Shown here in pieces: positions 25,873 through 33,309 of a stretch of 64,000 nt of DNA. Source of the DNA: Pantoea anthophila (lineage in GTDB: Bacteria; Pseudomonadota; Gammaproteobacteria; Enterobacterales; Enterobacteriaceae); assembly GCF_006494375.1 (NCBI RefSeq), contig NZ_VHIZ01000056.1, forward strand, positions 327,685-391,684. Direction: 5' to 3'. A model generated the notes under the pieces. The model searched no databases. It was given only the letters and a program-made list of their open reading frames with translations, and was not told where the DNA came from. Numbering within the stretch: position 1 is the stretch's first letter; every line of letters starts with the position of its first letter. Made by a program: the position numbers and the translations under genes.

Positions 25873-25917
25873 CCTCCTGTTCATTTGATTTTTATTTTAG
25901 CGCAAATGAACAGAAGG
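25873..25917. promoter_or_regulatory. Candidate autoregulatory operator of the RES-Xre pair
   Basis: Inverted repeat with 15-nt arms, 25873-25887 and 25903-25917, matching at 14 of 15 positions (core GTTCATTTG / CAAATGAAC). It starts 7 bp upstream of the antitoxin start codon and overlaps its ribosome site. Confidence 0.7.
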
Positions 25918-25947
25918 TACCACCGCAAGTCCGGCGCGTATCCGTCC

Positions 25948-27102
25948 TTACTCTGCTGCGCCCTGCTCCAGCGCCTGCATAATCTGCCACGCCGCCCTGA
26001 TGCGCAGCGGATTGGGGTAGCTCTTGTTGGCCAGCATCACAATGCCGGTGTTCTTCTCGGGGATAAACGCAATATAGGCACCAAACCCGTTGGTCGACCC
26101 GGTTTTATGCACCCAGCTGGCGCGTCGGGAGGGCCCGACCGGTTCCACGCGGGTCACCGGTTGCGGCTTCAGCGCCACGCCATTCTCACTGTCGGCGATC
26201 AGCGTGTCAGCACTGACGGGCCAGTCATAGATCTCCCAGCCCAGCCCCTGATAGAAACTGGCGGTTCTGAAGTAGCGCGACTGCGCCGTGCGGATGGCAT
26301 TGCGCAGCACGGCATTGCCGGCAGAGAGGCCGTTTGGATCGCTGTTGGCCTGCATGAAGGTGAGCATGTCGCGAGCGGTCGATTTAACCCCATAGGCTTC
26401 GGCATCCAGCATGCCGGGGGAAACACGCACCGGCTGGCCATTTTTGTAGCCCCAGGCGTAGTTAATCATCATCGACGGCGGCACGGTAATAAAGGTGCGT
26501 GTCAGGCGTAGCGGCTGAAACAGCGATTTCACCATCGCCGCCTCAAAGTCCCCCTTCACCATCAGCGCGCCGAAGAGACCGATACTGGCGTTGGAGTACT
26601 GGCGAACCGTACCGGGTGCCGCCTGCGGTTGCCACTCCTGATAGAAGCGAAGCAGCGATGCCTGATCGGTGACCGCCTCCGGCAGTTGCAGCGGCAGCCC
26701 GCCCGCCGTGTAGGTCGCCAGATGCAGCATCCTGACCGGACGCCACTGCGCCCCCGTCAGCTGCGGCCAGACCTTCTGCACCGGCTCGTTCAGGCGGAGT
26801 TCACCGTTGCGGATCAGAATCCCCGCCAGGGTGCCGGTGAAGGTTTTACTCACCGAGCCCAGCTCAAACAGCGTGTTTTCTGTGACCCGGCGGCCCGAAT
26901 CGGTGTCGGCCACGCCCGCATTCACAAACTGCGTCCGGCCTTTGTAAAGCACCGCCACCGACATACCGGGGATCGCCTGCTGCTCCATCAGCGGTTCAAT
27001 CGCGGCTTTAACCAGAGAAGTGACCTGCTGTGAAGAGAGATCGGCGGCGACACAGCGGACAGAAAGCGAAAGCAGAACAAAACAAAACAGAGACTTTTTC
27101 AT
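25948..27102 (-). CDS. ampC: Class C beta-lactamase (AmpC family)
   Basis: 384 residues including a signal peptide (MKKSLFCFVLLSLSVRCVAA). All class C active-site motifs are in place: SVSK in LFELGSVSKTFTG, the tyrosine motif YSN in RQYSNASIGLFG, and HKTG in WVHKTGSTNGFGAYI. The protein is periplasmic and should hydrolyse cephalosporins and penicillins. No ampR-like LysR gene stands next to it, unlike inducible ampC loci, so expression is probably low or otherwise controlled. The start is the ATG at 27102; a TTG two codons earlier is less likely. Confidence 0.95.
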   Translation of the reverse strand: MKKSLFCFVLLSLSVRCVAADLSSQQVTSLVKAAIEPLMEQQAIPGMSVAVLYKGRTQFVNAGVADTDSGRRVTENTLFELGSVSKTFTGTLAGILIRNGELRLNEPVQKVWPQLTGAQWRPVRMLHLATYTAGGLPLQLPEAVTDQASLLRFYQEWQPQAAPGTVRQYSNASIGLFGALMVKGDFEAAMVKSLFQPLRLTRTFITVPPSMMINYAWGYKNGQPVRVSPGMLDAEAYGVKSTARDMLTFMQANSDPNGLSAGNAVLRNAIRTAQSRYFRTASFYQGLGWEIYDWPVSADTLIADSENGVALKPQPVTRVEPVGPSRRASWVHKTGSTNGFGAYIAFIPEKNTGIVMLANKSYPNPLRIRAAWQIMQALEQGAAE

Positions 27103-27131
27103 TAGCAACGAAGAGGGTTCACCGGGTCAGA

Positions 27132-27377
27132 TTATTTACACTGGTCAGCACATGCCTGCACGCAGATCTGCGCCTGGGTACTGCAGGCACCGCTGTCGCG
27201 GGTATTACAGTGGGAGCGTTCGACATAGCAGTTGGACTGACAGGCCGCCAGATCGCAGCGGGCCGCCGCAGGGGTCAGCTGAATCAGGGGGGCGCGGGCC
27301 GGAAAAGGCGAAGCGGGCTGAGCGAAAGCGCTGCTGCCCAGTAATCCGGACAGCAGCAGCGTGATGATGCGTTTCAT
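27132..27377 (-). CDS. Small secreted cysteine-rich protein, function unknown
   Basis: 81 residues. ATG at 27377 with AGGAGA upstream; a signal peptide (MKRIITLLLSGLLGSSAFA) leaves a ~62-residue mature chain whose second half has eight cysteines (CDLAAC, CYVERSHC, ACSTQAQIC, ACADQC). Spacing suggests paired disulfides in the periplasm. I do not recognise a family. It lies 29 bp upstream of ampC in the same direction and could share its transcript. Confidence 0.75.
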   Translation of the reverse strand: MKRIITLLLSGLLGSSAFAQPASPFPARAPLIQLTPAAARCDLAACQSNCYVERSHCNTRDSGACSTQAQICVQACADQCK

Positions 27378-27444
27378 AAGAGTTCTCCTGTAGGACGCTG
27401 CCCCTAGTATGGCCAGTCTGGCGGGCAGCGTCAGGGAAATCTTA

Positions 27445-28626
27445 TCAAATTGAGACCACAGGCGGGTGTTGGGTGGCATTTATTACGCCACGGGTGTAGA
27501 TATCGTTCAGTCTGGCGATGTAACGCTGGGTATCATGCTGCTCTTTGATGCGCAGGATCGCCGCCTCGCCTTTCTCCTGCAGCCGTTCCGGCTGCTCAAC
27601 GATCTCCAGCAGCGTCGCTTTCAGCCCCTCCACCAGCGACCGGCGCAGCTGCGATTTCTGCTCCGGCGTGGTGATGCTGTATTCGCGATCGGCGTTCAGG
27701 GGACTGGCGATGACCCAGCCCGCGCTGGCAGGATTGATCTCCGGCAGGGCCCGCACATTGCTGGTGATCACCGGACAGCCGTTAGCCTGCATCTCCAGTA
27801 CGGAAAAGCCGTAGGTCTCCTGCCAGGTCGGCAACAGGCCGACGTCGCTCTCGCGGAACAGCTGCATCAGTTCACGGTTATCCATCCGCGCCTGATGCGT
27901 GAAACAGCGGTAACGGGCGATGCGGCTCTCGATGCCGCGATAAAAGGCGTCATCATCCTGAAACTGGCGATGGGCGACGTTGTGACGTTTGGTGAGTTCA
28001 CCGATCAACTGCACGTCCAGCTGCGACTCCTCCAGGCGGCGCTCTTCAATCAGCTCACTGATCGCCAGCACCACTTCCGCTCCGCCTTTGCGATAAAACT
28101 CATTACCGGCAAAGACCAGCTTCAGCACACCCGGCTGGCGTGGCGCCTTATGCTGCACAAACAGCGTCTGGGGCGGATGCAGCACCAGCGTTTTCCGCCG
28201 GATTTTCTGCGCCTCATCCGGGCTGAACAGCTTCATCTGAATATTCAGCGTCGCGTCGGAGATCGCGATCAATCCGAGGCAGTTCTCTTTTAACAGATGA
28301 GGAATTAAGCGCTTCAGCTCCGGGTTATCGCGCTTGGCGACGCCGGGCACCGGCAGCACGCGCGGCAGCTCGGTTTCAAACGAGGCGACCCACTTCTGGT
28401 GGGTGATCGCAACTTCATTGAACAGATGGAGGATGTCAGCCCGTGAAGCGCCTGAAAACGGCACCGGCTGAAAGACGAAGGTTTTATTTTTCTTAAGCAG
28501 GCGGGTCCGGAGGGGATTAATAAAATAGAACAGATTGCCTTTTTTCAGATTGATATATTCGTTTGCCGGATTCACTAAAATATTACGCTGCTCCGGATAT
28601 TGATTATTCGTAATTCCAATTTTCAT
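27445..28626 (-). CDS. GT-B glycosyltransferase (family 4-like)
   Basis: 393 residues. The C-terminal half has a GT4-type donor-binding domain: KLVFAGNEFYRKGGAEVVL, and EX7E in ETYGFSVLEMQANGCPVI, followed by SNVRALPEINPASAGWV. The N-terminal acceptor domain is unusual and I cannot assign an acceptor. No polysaccharide genes flank it, so it is an orphan transferase; it could modify surface glycan or glycolipid. Confidence 0.85.
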   Translation of the reverse strand: MKIGITNNQYPEQRNILVNPANEYINLKKGNLFYFINPLRTRLLKKNKTFVFQPVPFSGASRADILHLFNEVAITHQKWVASFETELPRVLPVPGVAKRDNPELKRLIPHLLKENCLGLIAISDATLNIQMKLFSPDEAQKIRRKTLVLHPPQTLFVQHKAPRQPGVLKLVFAGNEFYRKGGAEVVLAISELIEERRLEESQLDVQLIGELTKRHNVAHRQFQDDDAFYRGIESRIARYRCFTHQARMDNRELMQLFRESDVGLLPTWQETYGFSVLEMQANGCPVITSNVRALPEINPASAGWVIASPLNADREYSITTPEQKSQLRRSLVEGLKATLLEIVEQPERLQEKGEAAILRIKEQHDTQRYIARLNDIYTRGVINATQHPPVVSI

Positions 28627-28929
28627 GCACGCTCTCCAGAGTCCTTGTATACGGCATCATCTATAGCATGCAGCTGCGGCTGTTTCGTCTGAGCAATATC
28701 CTAAAAAGGCCCGCGTGGCGCGGCCTCTCCGCTTTTGCTAATGATTGCTTCCGGTGATAAAGCAGGCATAACAGCGGCCTTTTCTCAGTTTCGTAACACC
28801 TGTGTTTTTTTGTGTCAGGCTAACCCCTTGTTGAATATCCCGCTATTTATACGGGCAATAAACGGACCATTTGTTATGTGAATGTTTAATTATTTGTGAA
28901 AATTAATATCGCCTGAAATGACGCATATA

Positions 28930-28946
28930 GTTTAAAACTTTTAAAC
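28930..28946. promoter_or_regulatory. 17-bp palindrome, candidate operator
   Basis: GTTTAAAA-C-TTTTAAAC, perfect 8-bp arms around one base, in AT-rich DNA roughly midway between the two divergent genes. Confidence 0.4.
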
Positions 28947-29035
28947 AAACGAAACAGAAAGCGGACGATTCACCCTACGCGCTGATGGGTACGCAAGGTT
29001 GCCTGCCCGCTGCCGATGAAACAAATGATACAGCG

Positions 29036-29095
29036 CACCCGCGACTGCACCACGCTGACCCGCTGCTTTGCCACATCATGGTGCAGTTGCGGGTG
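29036..29095. repeat. Long inverted repeat upstream of hpxO
   Basis: 17-nt arms (29036-29052 and 29079-29095) match at 16 of 17, the odd pair being G-T; loop of 26 nt. The inner ends read TGCACCA and TGGTGCA, the half-sites of the NtrC consensus, though here far apart. Confidence 0.6.
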
Positions 29096-29183
29096 TCAGG
29101 CCCTGCGCCACAAACGCCCTTTACAACCATTAAGCCAATGAATTTAAACTCAATTACCAACCCGCACTCTGAATGCGCCGGTC

Positions 29184-29199
29184 TGGTACAAAAGTTGTA
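29184..29199 (+). promoter_or_regulatory. hpxO: Sigma-54-like promoter of hpxO
   Basis: TGGTACAAAAGTTGTA against consensus TGGCACG-N4-TTGCW: the -24 GG is kept and the -12 reads GT for GC. A start near 29211 would leave a short leader containing the ACAGGAGAG ribosome site. Confidence 0.5.
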
Positions 29200-29229
29200 G
29201 CAACCTCTCTATGCAGACAGGAGAGCATT

Positions 29230-30387
29230 ATGAAAGCAATCGTGATTGGTGGCGGGATTGGCGGTATGAGCAGCGCCATTGCGCTGGAAAAAGCCGGAAT
29301 AGAAGTCGAGGTGTTTGAAGCCGTGCAGGAGATGAAGCCGGTCGGCGCGGCGATCTCTATCTGGCCTAATGGCGTAAAGTGCCTGAATGCGCTGGGCATG
29401 AAAGAGCAACTGCGCGCACTGGGCGGCAATATGGCCTATATGGCCTATCACGACGGCGCAACCGGCGCGCCCCTGACCCGCTTCAGTATGGCCCCGCTGG
29501 TGCAGCAGGTCGGCGAATATCCCTGCCCGGTGGCGCGTGCTGAACTGCAGGCGATGCTGATTGATACCTTTGGCCGTGAACGGGTGCAGTTTGGCAAGCG
29601 GGTCATCCAGGTCGAAGAGACCGCAGAGGGCGTCATTGCCACCTTCACCGATAACAGTCAGGCGCGGGGTGACTTTCTGATTGCCGCCGACGGCACCCAT
29701 TCGGTGGTGCGCGAGTATGTGCTGGAGCAGAAGCTGGAGCGTCGCTATGCCGGTTACGTTAACTGGAACGGACTGGTGACCATTGATGAACGCATCGCGC
29801 CTGCCGATCAGTGGACGACGTTTGTCGGCGACGGCAAGCGGGTATCGCTGATGCCGGTCAGTGGCAACCGGTTCTACTTCTTCTTTGATGTGCCGCTGCC
29901 GAAAGGATTGCCGCAGGATCGCAGCACGGTGAAAGCCGATTTAACCGGCTATTTCCAGGGCTGGGCTGAGCCGGTTCAGCAGCTGATCGCGGCCATCAAT
30001 CCTGAGACCACCAACCGGGTTGAGATCCATGACATCGAGCCGTTCAGCCATTTTGTAAAAGGCCGCGTCGCCCTGCTCGGCGATGCGGCGCATAGCACCA
30101 CCCCCGATATCGGTCAGGGCGGCTGCGCGGCGATGGAAGATGCGGTGGTGCTGGCCGCGACGCTGGCGTCTCACTCACTGGGGATCGAAGATGCGCTGCT
30201 GCGCTATCAGGCGCGACGGGTGGAACGGGTCAAAGATCTGGTGCTGAAAGCCCGTAAACGCTGCGAGGTGACCCACGCGCACGACCCGGCGATCACCGCG
30301 GCGTGGTATCAGTCACTGAAAAGCGAAACCGGCGAGCGGGTGCTGGCCGGTATGTGTGAAACCATCGAAGGTGGCCCGCTGGGCTGA
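29230..30387 (+). CDS. hpxO: FAD-dependent urate hydroxylase
   Basis: 385 residues from the ATG at 29230, matching the Klebsiella HpxO size. N-terminal FAD loop VIGGGIGGMSSAIALEKAGIEVEVFE, DFLIAADGTHSVVR, and the second FAD motif LLGDAAHSTTPDIGQGGCAAMEDA are intact. It converts urate with NADH and O2 into 5-hydroxyisourate, the substrate of the hiuH product encoded at 390-812. The upstream gap holds a sigma-54-like element and a large inverted repeat, suggesting nitrogen control. It converges with dcp across a stem-loop. Confidence 0.95.
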   Translation: MKAIVIGGGIGGMSSAIALEKAGIEVEVFEAVQEMKPVGAAISIWPNGVKCLNALGMKEQLRALGGNMAYMAYHDGATGAPLTRFSMAPLVQQVGEYPCPVARAELQAMLIDTFGRERVQFGKRVIQVEETAEGVIATFTDNSQARGDFLIAADGTHSVVREYVLEQKLERRYAGYVNWNGLVTIDERIAPADQWTTFVGDGKRVSLMPVSGNRFYFFFDVPLPKGLPQDRSTVKADLTGYFQGWAEPVQQLIAAINPETTNRVEIHDIEPFSHFVKGRVALLGDAAHSTTPDIGQGGCAAMEDAVVLAATLASHSLGIEDALLRYQARRVERVKDLVLKARKRCEVTHAHDPAITAAWYQSLKSETGERVLAGMCETIEGGPLG

Positions 30388-30397
30388 GATCCTGAAC

Positions 30398-30420
30398 CGG
30401 GCTGTCAGTGAGACAGCCCG
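30398..30420. terminator. Bidirectional stem-loop between hpxO and dcp
   Basis: 9-bp perfect inverted repeat (30398-30406 / 30412-30420) with a 5-nt loop in the 38-bp convergent gap. Confidence 0.7.
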
Positions 30421-30425
30421 TCACC

Positions 30426-32471
30426 TTACTCCTCCGCCAGACCGCGATTTTTCAGCATCGGCTCCAGCTGAGGCGCGGCGCCCCGCCAGCTTTCATACAG
30501 CGTTTTCAGATCGCTGCTGTTGCCCCGCGACAGAATTTTCTGCCGGAAGATCTCGCCGTTTTCCCGCGTCAGCCCGCCATGCTCCACAAACCACTGATAG
30601 CCATCGTCCGCCAGCATCTGCGTCCAGATATAGGCGTAATACCCGGCAGCATAGCCGCCGCCCCAGATGTGCTGGAAATAGCTGGAGCGATAGCGCGGAG
30701 GCACCGCCGCCAGCGCCAGGTTGTCGCTCTGCAGCGACTGCTGCTCAAATCCCGCCACGCTTTGCGGTGCGCTGTCCGGCGTCAGGCCGTGCCAGTGCTG
30801 ATCCAGCAGGGCGGCAGCCAGCAGCTCGCTCATCTCATAGCCTTTATTGAACTTAGCGGCGCGGACGATCTTCTCATGCAGCGCATCCGGCATCGCCTCC
30901 CCGGTCTGATAGTGACGGGCGTAGTGACGGAACAGCGACGGCTCGCTGGCCCAGTGCTCGTTAATCTGCGACGGGAATTCGACGAAATCGCGCGGGGTTT
31001 CGGTGCCTGAGAGACCTGGATAGCGCTGCGTGGCAAACAGGCCGTGCAGCGTATGACCAAATTCGTGGAACATCGTGATCACGTCATCCCAGCTCAGCAG
31101 CGCCGGCTCACCGGCAGGCGGTTTTGTGTAGTTGCAGACGTTGTAGATCACCGGTTTGCTGTCGAGCAGCGTCGACTGATTTACAAAATTACTCATCCAG
31201 GCGCCGCCGCCTTTGCTGTCGCGCTTGAAGAAATCGGTGTAGAAGAGCGCCAGCGGCGTCTCATCAGCATCGAAAATCTCATAGACCTGCACATCCGGGT
31301 GATAGACCGGCAGATCCTGACGCGGCGTAAAACGGATGCCATAGAGCCGCGTTGCCGCCTCGAAGACGCCATTGTGCAGCACCGCGTTCAGCTCGAAATA
31401 GGGTTTGATCTGGCTCTCATCCAGATCGTAACGGGCACGCCGCACCTGTTCGGCATAAAAACGCCAGTCCCAGGCCTGCAGGAGAAAATCGCCCTGCTGC
31501 TGATCGATCGTCTGCTGTATCGCGGCGGCTTCCCGTTCCGCACGGCCACGCGCGGCAGGCACGATGTTGCGCATAAAGGCCAGCGCCGCCTCAGGGGTTT
31601 TTGCCATCTGATCCTGCAGCTTCCAGGCGGCATAGCTGGTAAAGCCCAGCAGCCGGGCCTGCTCCGCCCTGACCTGCGCCAGCCGTAACACCAGCTCGCG
31701 GGTATCGTTGTCATCCCCTTTTTCCGTGCGCGTCACGCCCGCCTGAAACAGCGCTTCACGGGTCGCCCGATCGGAAAGACTCTGCAGCGCCGGTTGCTGC
31801 GTGGTGTTCTGCAGCACCAGCAGCCAGCTGTCTTCCAGCCCGCGCGCCCGCGCTTCCGCCTGCGCCACCGCGAGGTCGGCCGGGGAGAGCCCCGCCAGCT
31901 GCTGCGCATCCCGGACCACCAGACCGCCCGCCTGCGTCGCCGCCAGCAGTTTATTGGTGAAGCGGGTGCTGAGACGCGCCGCCTCCTGATTCAGCGTTTT
32001 GAGCTGCAGTTTCTGCGCCTCCGGCAGGTTAGCTCCCGCCAGCTGAAAGCGCTGCCAGACCACCTCGACCAGCCGCTTTGATTCACTGTCCAGGCTGGCG
32101 CGCTGCAGATAGACAGCGTCAAGCCGGGAAAAGAGCGGCCGGTTGAGCATGATGTCATCGTTAAGTGCGGTGAGCTGCGGCGCAATCTCCTCATCCACCT
32201 GCTGCAGCAAGGGGCTGGTATGCGCGGAGGTCATGGCGCTGAACACCAGATTGACCCGGTTGAGCAGTTGTCCACTCTTCTCCAGCGCCTCATAGGTGTT
32301 GGAAAAGGTGGGAGCCTCGCTGTTATGGGCAATCGCATCGATCTCCCGACGCTTTTCCGCAATTCCCGCCTCAAGCGCGGGCAGGAAGTCCTGCTGCTGG
32401 ATCTGATCAAAAGGGGGGGCCTGATAAGGCAGTGTGCTGACGCTGAAGAAGGGATTCTGACGGGCGTTCAT
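30426..32471 (-). CDS. dcp: Peptidyl-dipeptidase Dcp (M3 metallopeptidase)
   Basis: 681 residues, equal to the usual Dcp length. The zinc motif HEFGH occurs in MFHEFGHTLHGLFATQRYPG, with the downstream Glu in FVEFPSQINEHWA. It removes C-terminal dipeptides in the cytoplasm or periplasm. No signal peptide is seen. In E. coli dcp lies next to ydfG; here the guaD-xdhABC operon stands between them. The start is 62 bp after xdhC, so read-through from that operon is possible. Confidence 0.96.
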   Translation of the reverse strand: MNARQNPFFSVSTLPYQAPPFDQIQQQDFLPALEAGIAEKRREIDAIAHNSEAPTFSNTYEALEKSGQLLNRVNLVFSAMTSAHTSPLLQQVDEEIAPQLTALNDDIMLNRPLFSRLDAVYLQRASLDSESKRLVEVVWQRFQLAGANLPEAQKLQLKTLNQEAARLSTRFTNKLLAATQAGGLVVRDAQQLAGLSPADLAVAQAEARARGLEDSWLLVLQNTTQQPALQSLSDRATREALFQAGVTRTEKGDDNDTRELVLRLAQVRAEQARLLGFTSYAAWKLQDQMAKTPEAALAFMRNIVPAARGRAEREAAAIQQTIDQQQGDFLLQAWDWRFYAEQVRRARYDLDESQIKPYFELNAVLHNGVFEAATRLYGIRFTPRQDLPVYHPDVQVYEIFDADETPLALFYTDFFKRDSKGGGAWMSNFVNQSTLLDSKPVIYNVCNYTKPPAGEPALLSWDDVITMFHEFGHTLHGLFATQRYPGLSGTETPRDFVEFPSQINEHWASEPSLFRHYARHYQTGEAMPDALHEKIVRAAKFNKGYEMSELLAAALLDQHWHGLTPDSAPQSVAGFEQQSLQSDNLALAAVPPRYRSSYFQHIWGGGYAAGYYAYIWTQMLADDGYQWFVEHGGLTRENGEIFRQKILSRGNSSDLKTLYESWRGAAPQLEPMLKNRGLAEE

Positions 32472-32532
32472 GGTTCGCTCCTGATGGGCATCGCAAAGAC
32501 CTATCCTGACAGGTTGCGGCTGAGGCGACAAC

Positions 32533-33309
32533 TCAGGCGATGCGCTGCTGATAGACGCTGATTATTTCACCTGCAATGGCCACGGCGATTTCGGCGGGCA
32601 GCTTGCCTTTGACGTCAGGCAGACCGATCGGACAGCGCAGCCGCGCCAGCGGTTCACTGCCGACGCCACGGCCAGCGAGCCGGTAGCGAAAACGCTGGTT
32701 TTTCGTTTCTGAACCGATCACCCCGACATAGGCAAAGTCGTTGCGTTTCAGCACCGCTTCGCACAGCGCAAAATCGAGCGGATGGTGGTGGGTCATGATA
32801 ATGAAGTAGCTCCCGGCGGGAGCCTCCGCCACGCACTCGATCGGCTCCTCCGGCTGCTGCGTCACCACACCGGCGGGCACGTGGCCGAACTGACCGGGAC
32901 GACTGTCGATCCAGTTGATGTGACAGGGTAACGTAGAGAGCAGGTTCACCAGCGCCTGGCCGACATGCCCGGCGCCGAACAGATAGATTTCTGGCTGCGC
33001 CTGCAGCAGAGGCTCAAACAGCAGTGTGGTTTTGCCGCCGCAGCACTGGCCCAGTCGTGCGCCCAGGCTGTACTCCTCGGTGTGGGGCGCGCCTGCCCCG
33101 CTTTGCAGCATCGCTCTGGCCTGGGCGATGCACTGAAACTCCAGATGACCGCCGCCAATGGTGAGGAAGCTCTCCTGCTGCGTCACCACCATTTTGCTGC
33201 CGCTGTCACGCGGCACCGAACCGTGCTCGCTGAGCACGGTGACCAGGACGCAGCTCTGCCGCTTCTCCCGCAGCTGATGCAGGACGCCTATCCAGTCATG
33301 GTAAATCAT
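32533..33309 (-). CDS. xdhC: Xanthine dehydrogenase accessory protein XdhC
   Basis: 258 residues from the ATG at 33309; it overlaps the xdhB end by 14 bp. The N-terminal XdhC/CoxI domain has SVPRDSGSKMVV and LGQCCGGK; the C-terminal Rossmann part has FGAGHVGQALVNLL. It binds molybdenum cofactor and inserts it in sulfurated form into xanthine dehydrogenase. Last gene of the guaD-xdhABC operon. Confidence 0.95.
   Translation of the reverse strand: MIYHDWIGVLHQLREKRQSCVLVTVLSEHGSVPRDSGSKMVVTQQESFLTIGGGHLEFQCIAQARAMLQSGAGAPHTEEYSLGARLGQCCGGKTTLLFEPLLQAQPEIYLFGAGHVGQALVNLLSTLPCHINWIDSRPGQFGHVPAGVVTQQPEEPIECVAEAPAGSYFIIMTHHHPLDFALCEAVLKRNDFAYVGVIGSETKNQRFRYRLAGRGVGSEPLARLRCPIGLPDVKGKLPAEIAVAIAGEIISVYQQRIA

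Larger units (their letters stand above)
28627..29229. promoter_or_regulatory. Divergent regulatory gap between glycosyltransferase and hpxO
   Basis: 600 bp without a gene. It contains a 17-bp perfect palindrome GTTTAAAAcTTTTAAAC (28930-28946), a large hairpin (29036-29095) and a sigma-54-like element (29184-29199) before hpxO. The left half is AT-rich. Confidence 0.6.

Noticed and set aside
25429-26511. 360-codon plus-strand frame over the antitoxin and ampC
   Set aside because: Antisense to two genes with intact catalytic or binding motifs; it has no recognisable domain.
29036-29095. Integron attC site
   Set aside because: No GTT/AAC core boxes at the ends and no cassette array or integrase nearby.
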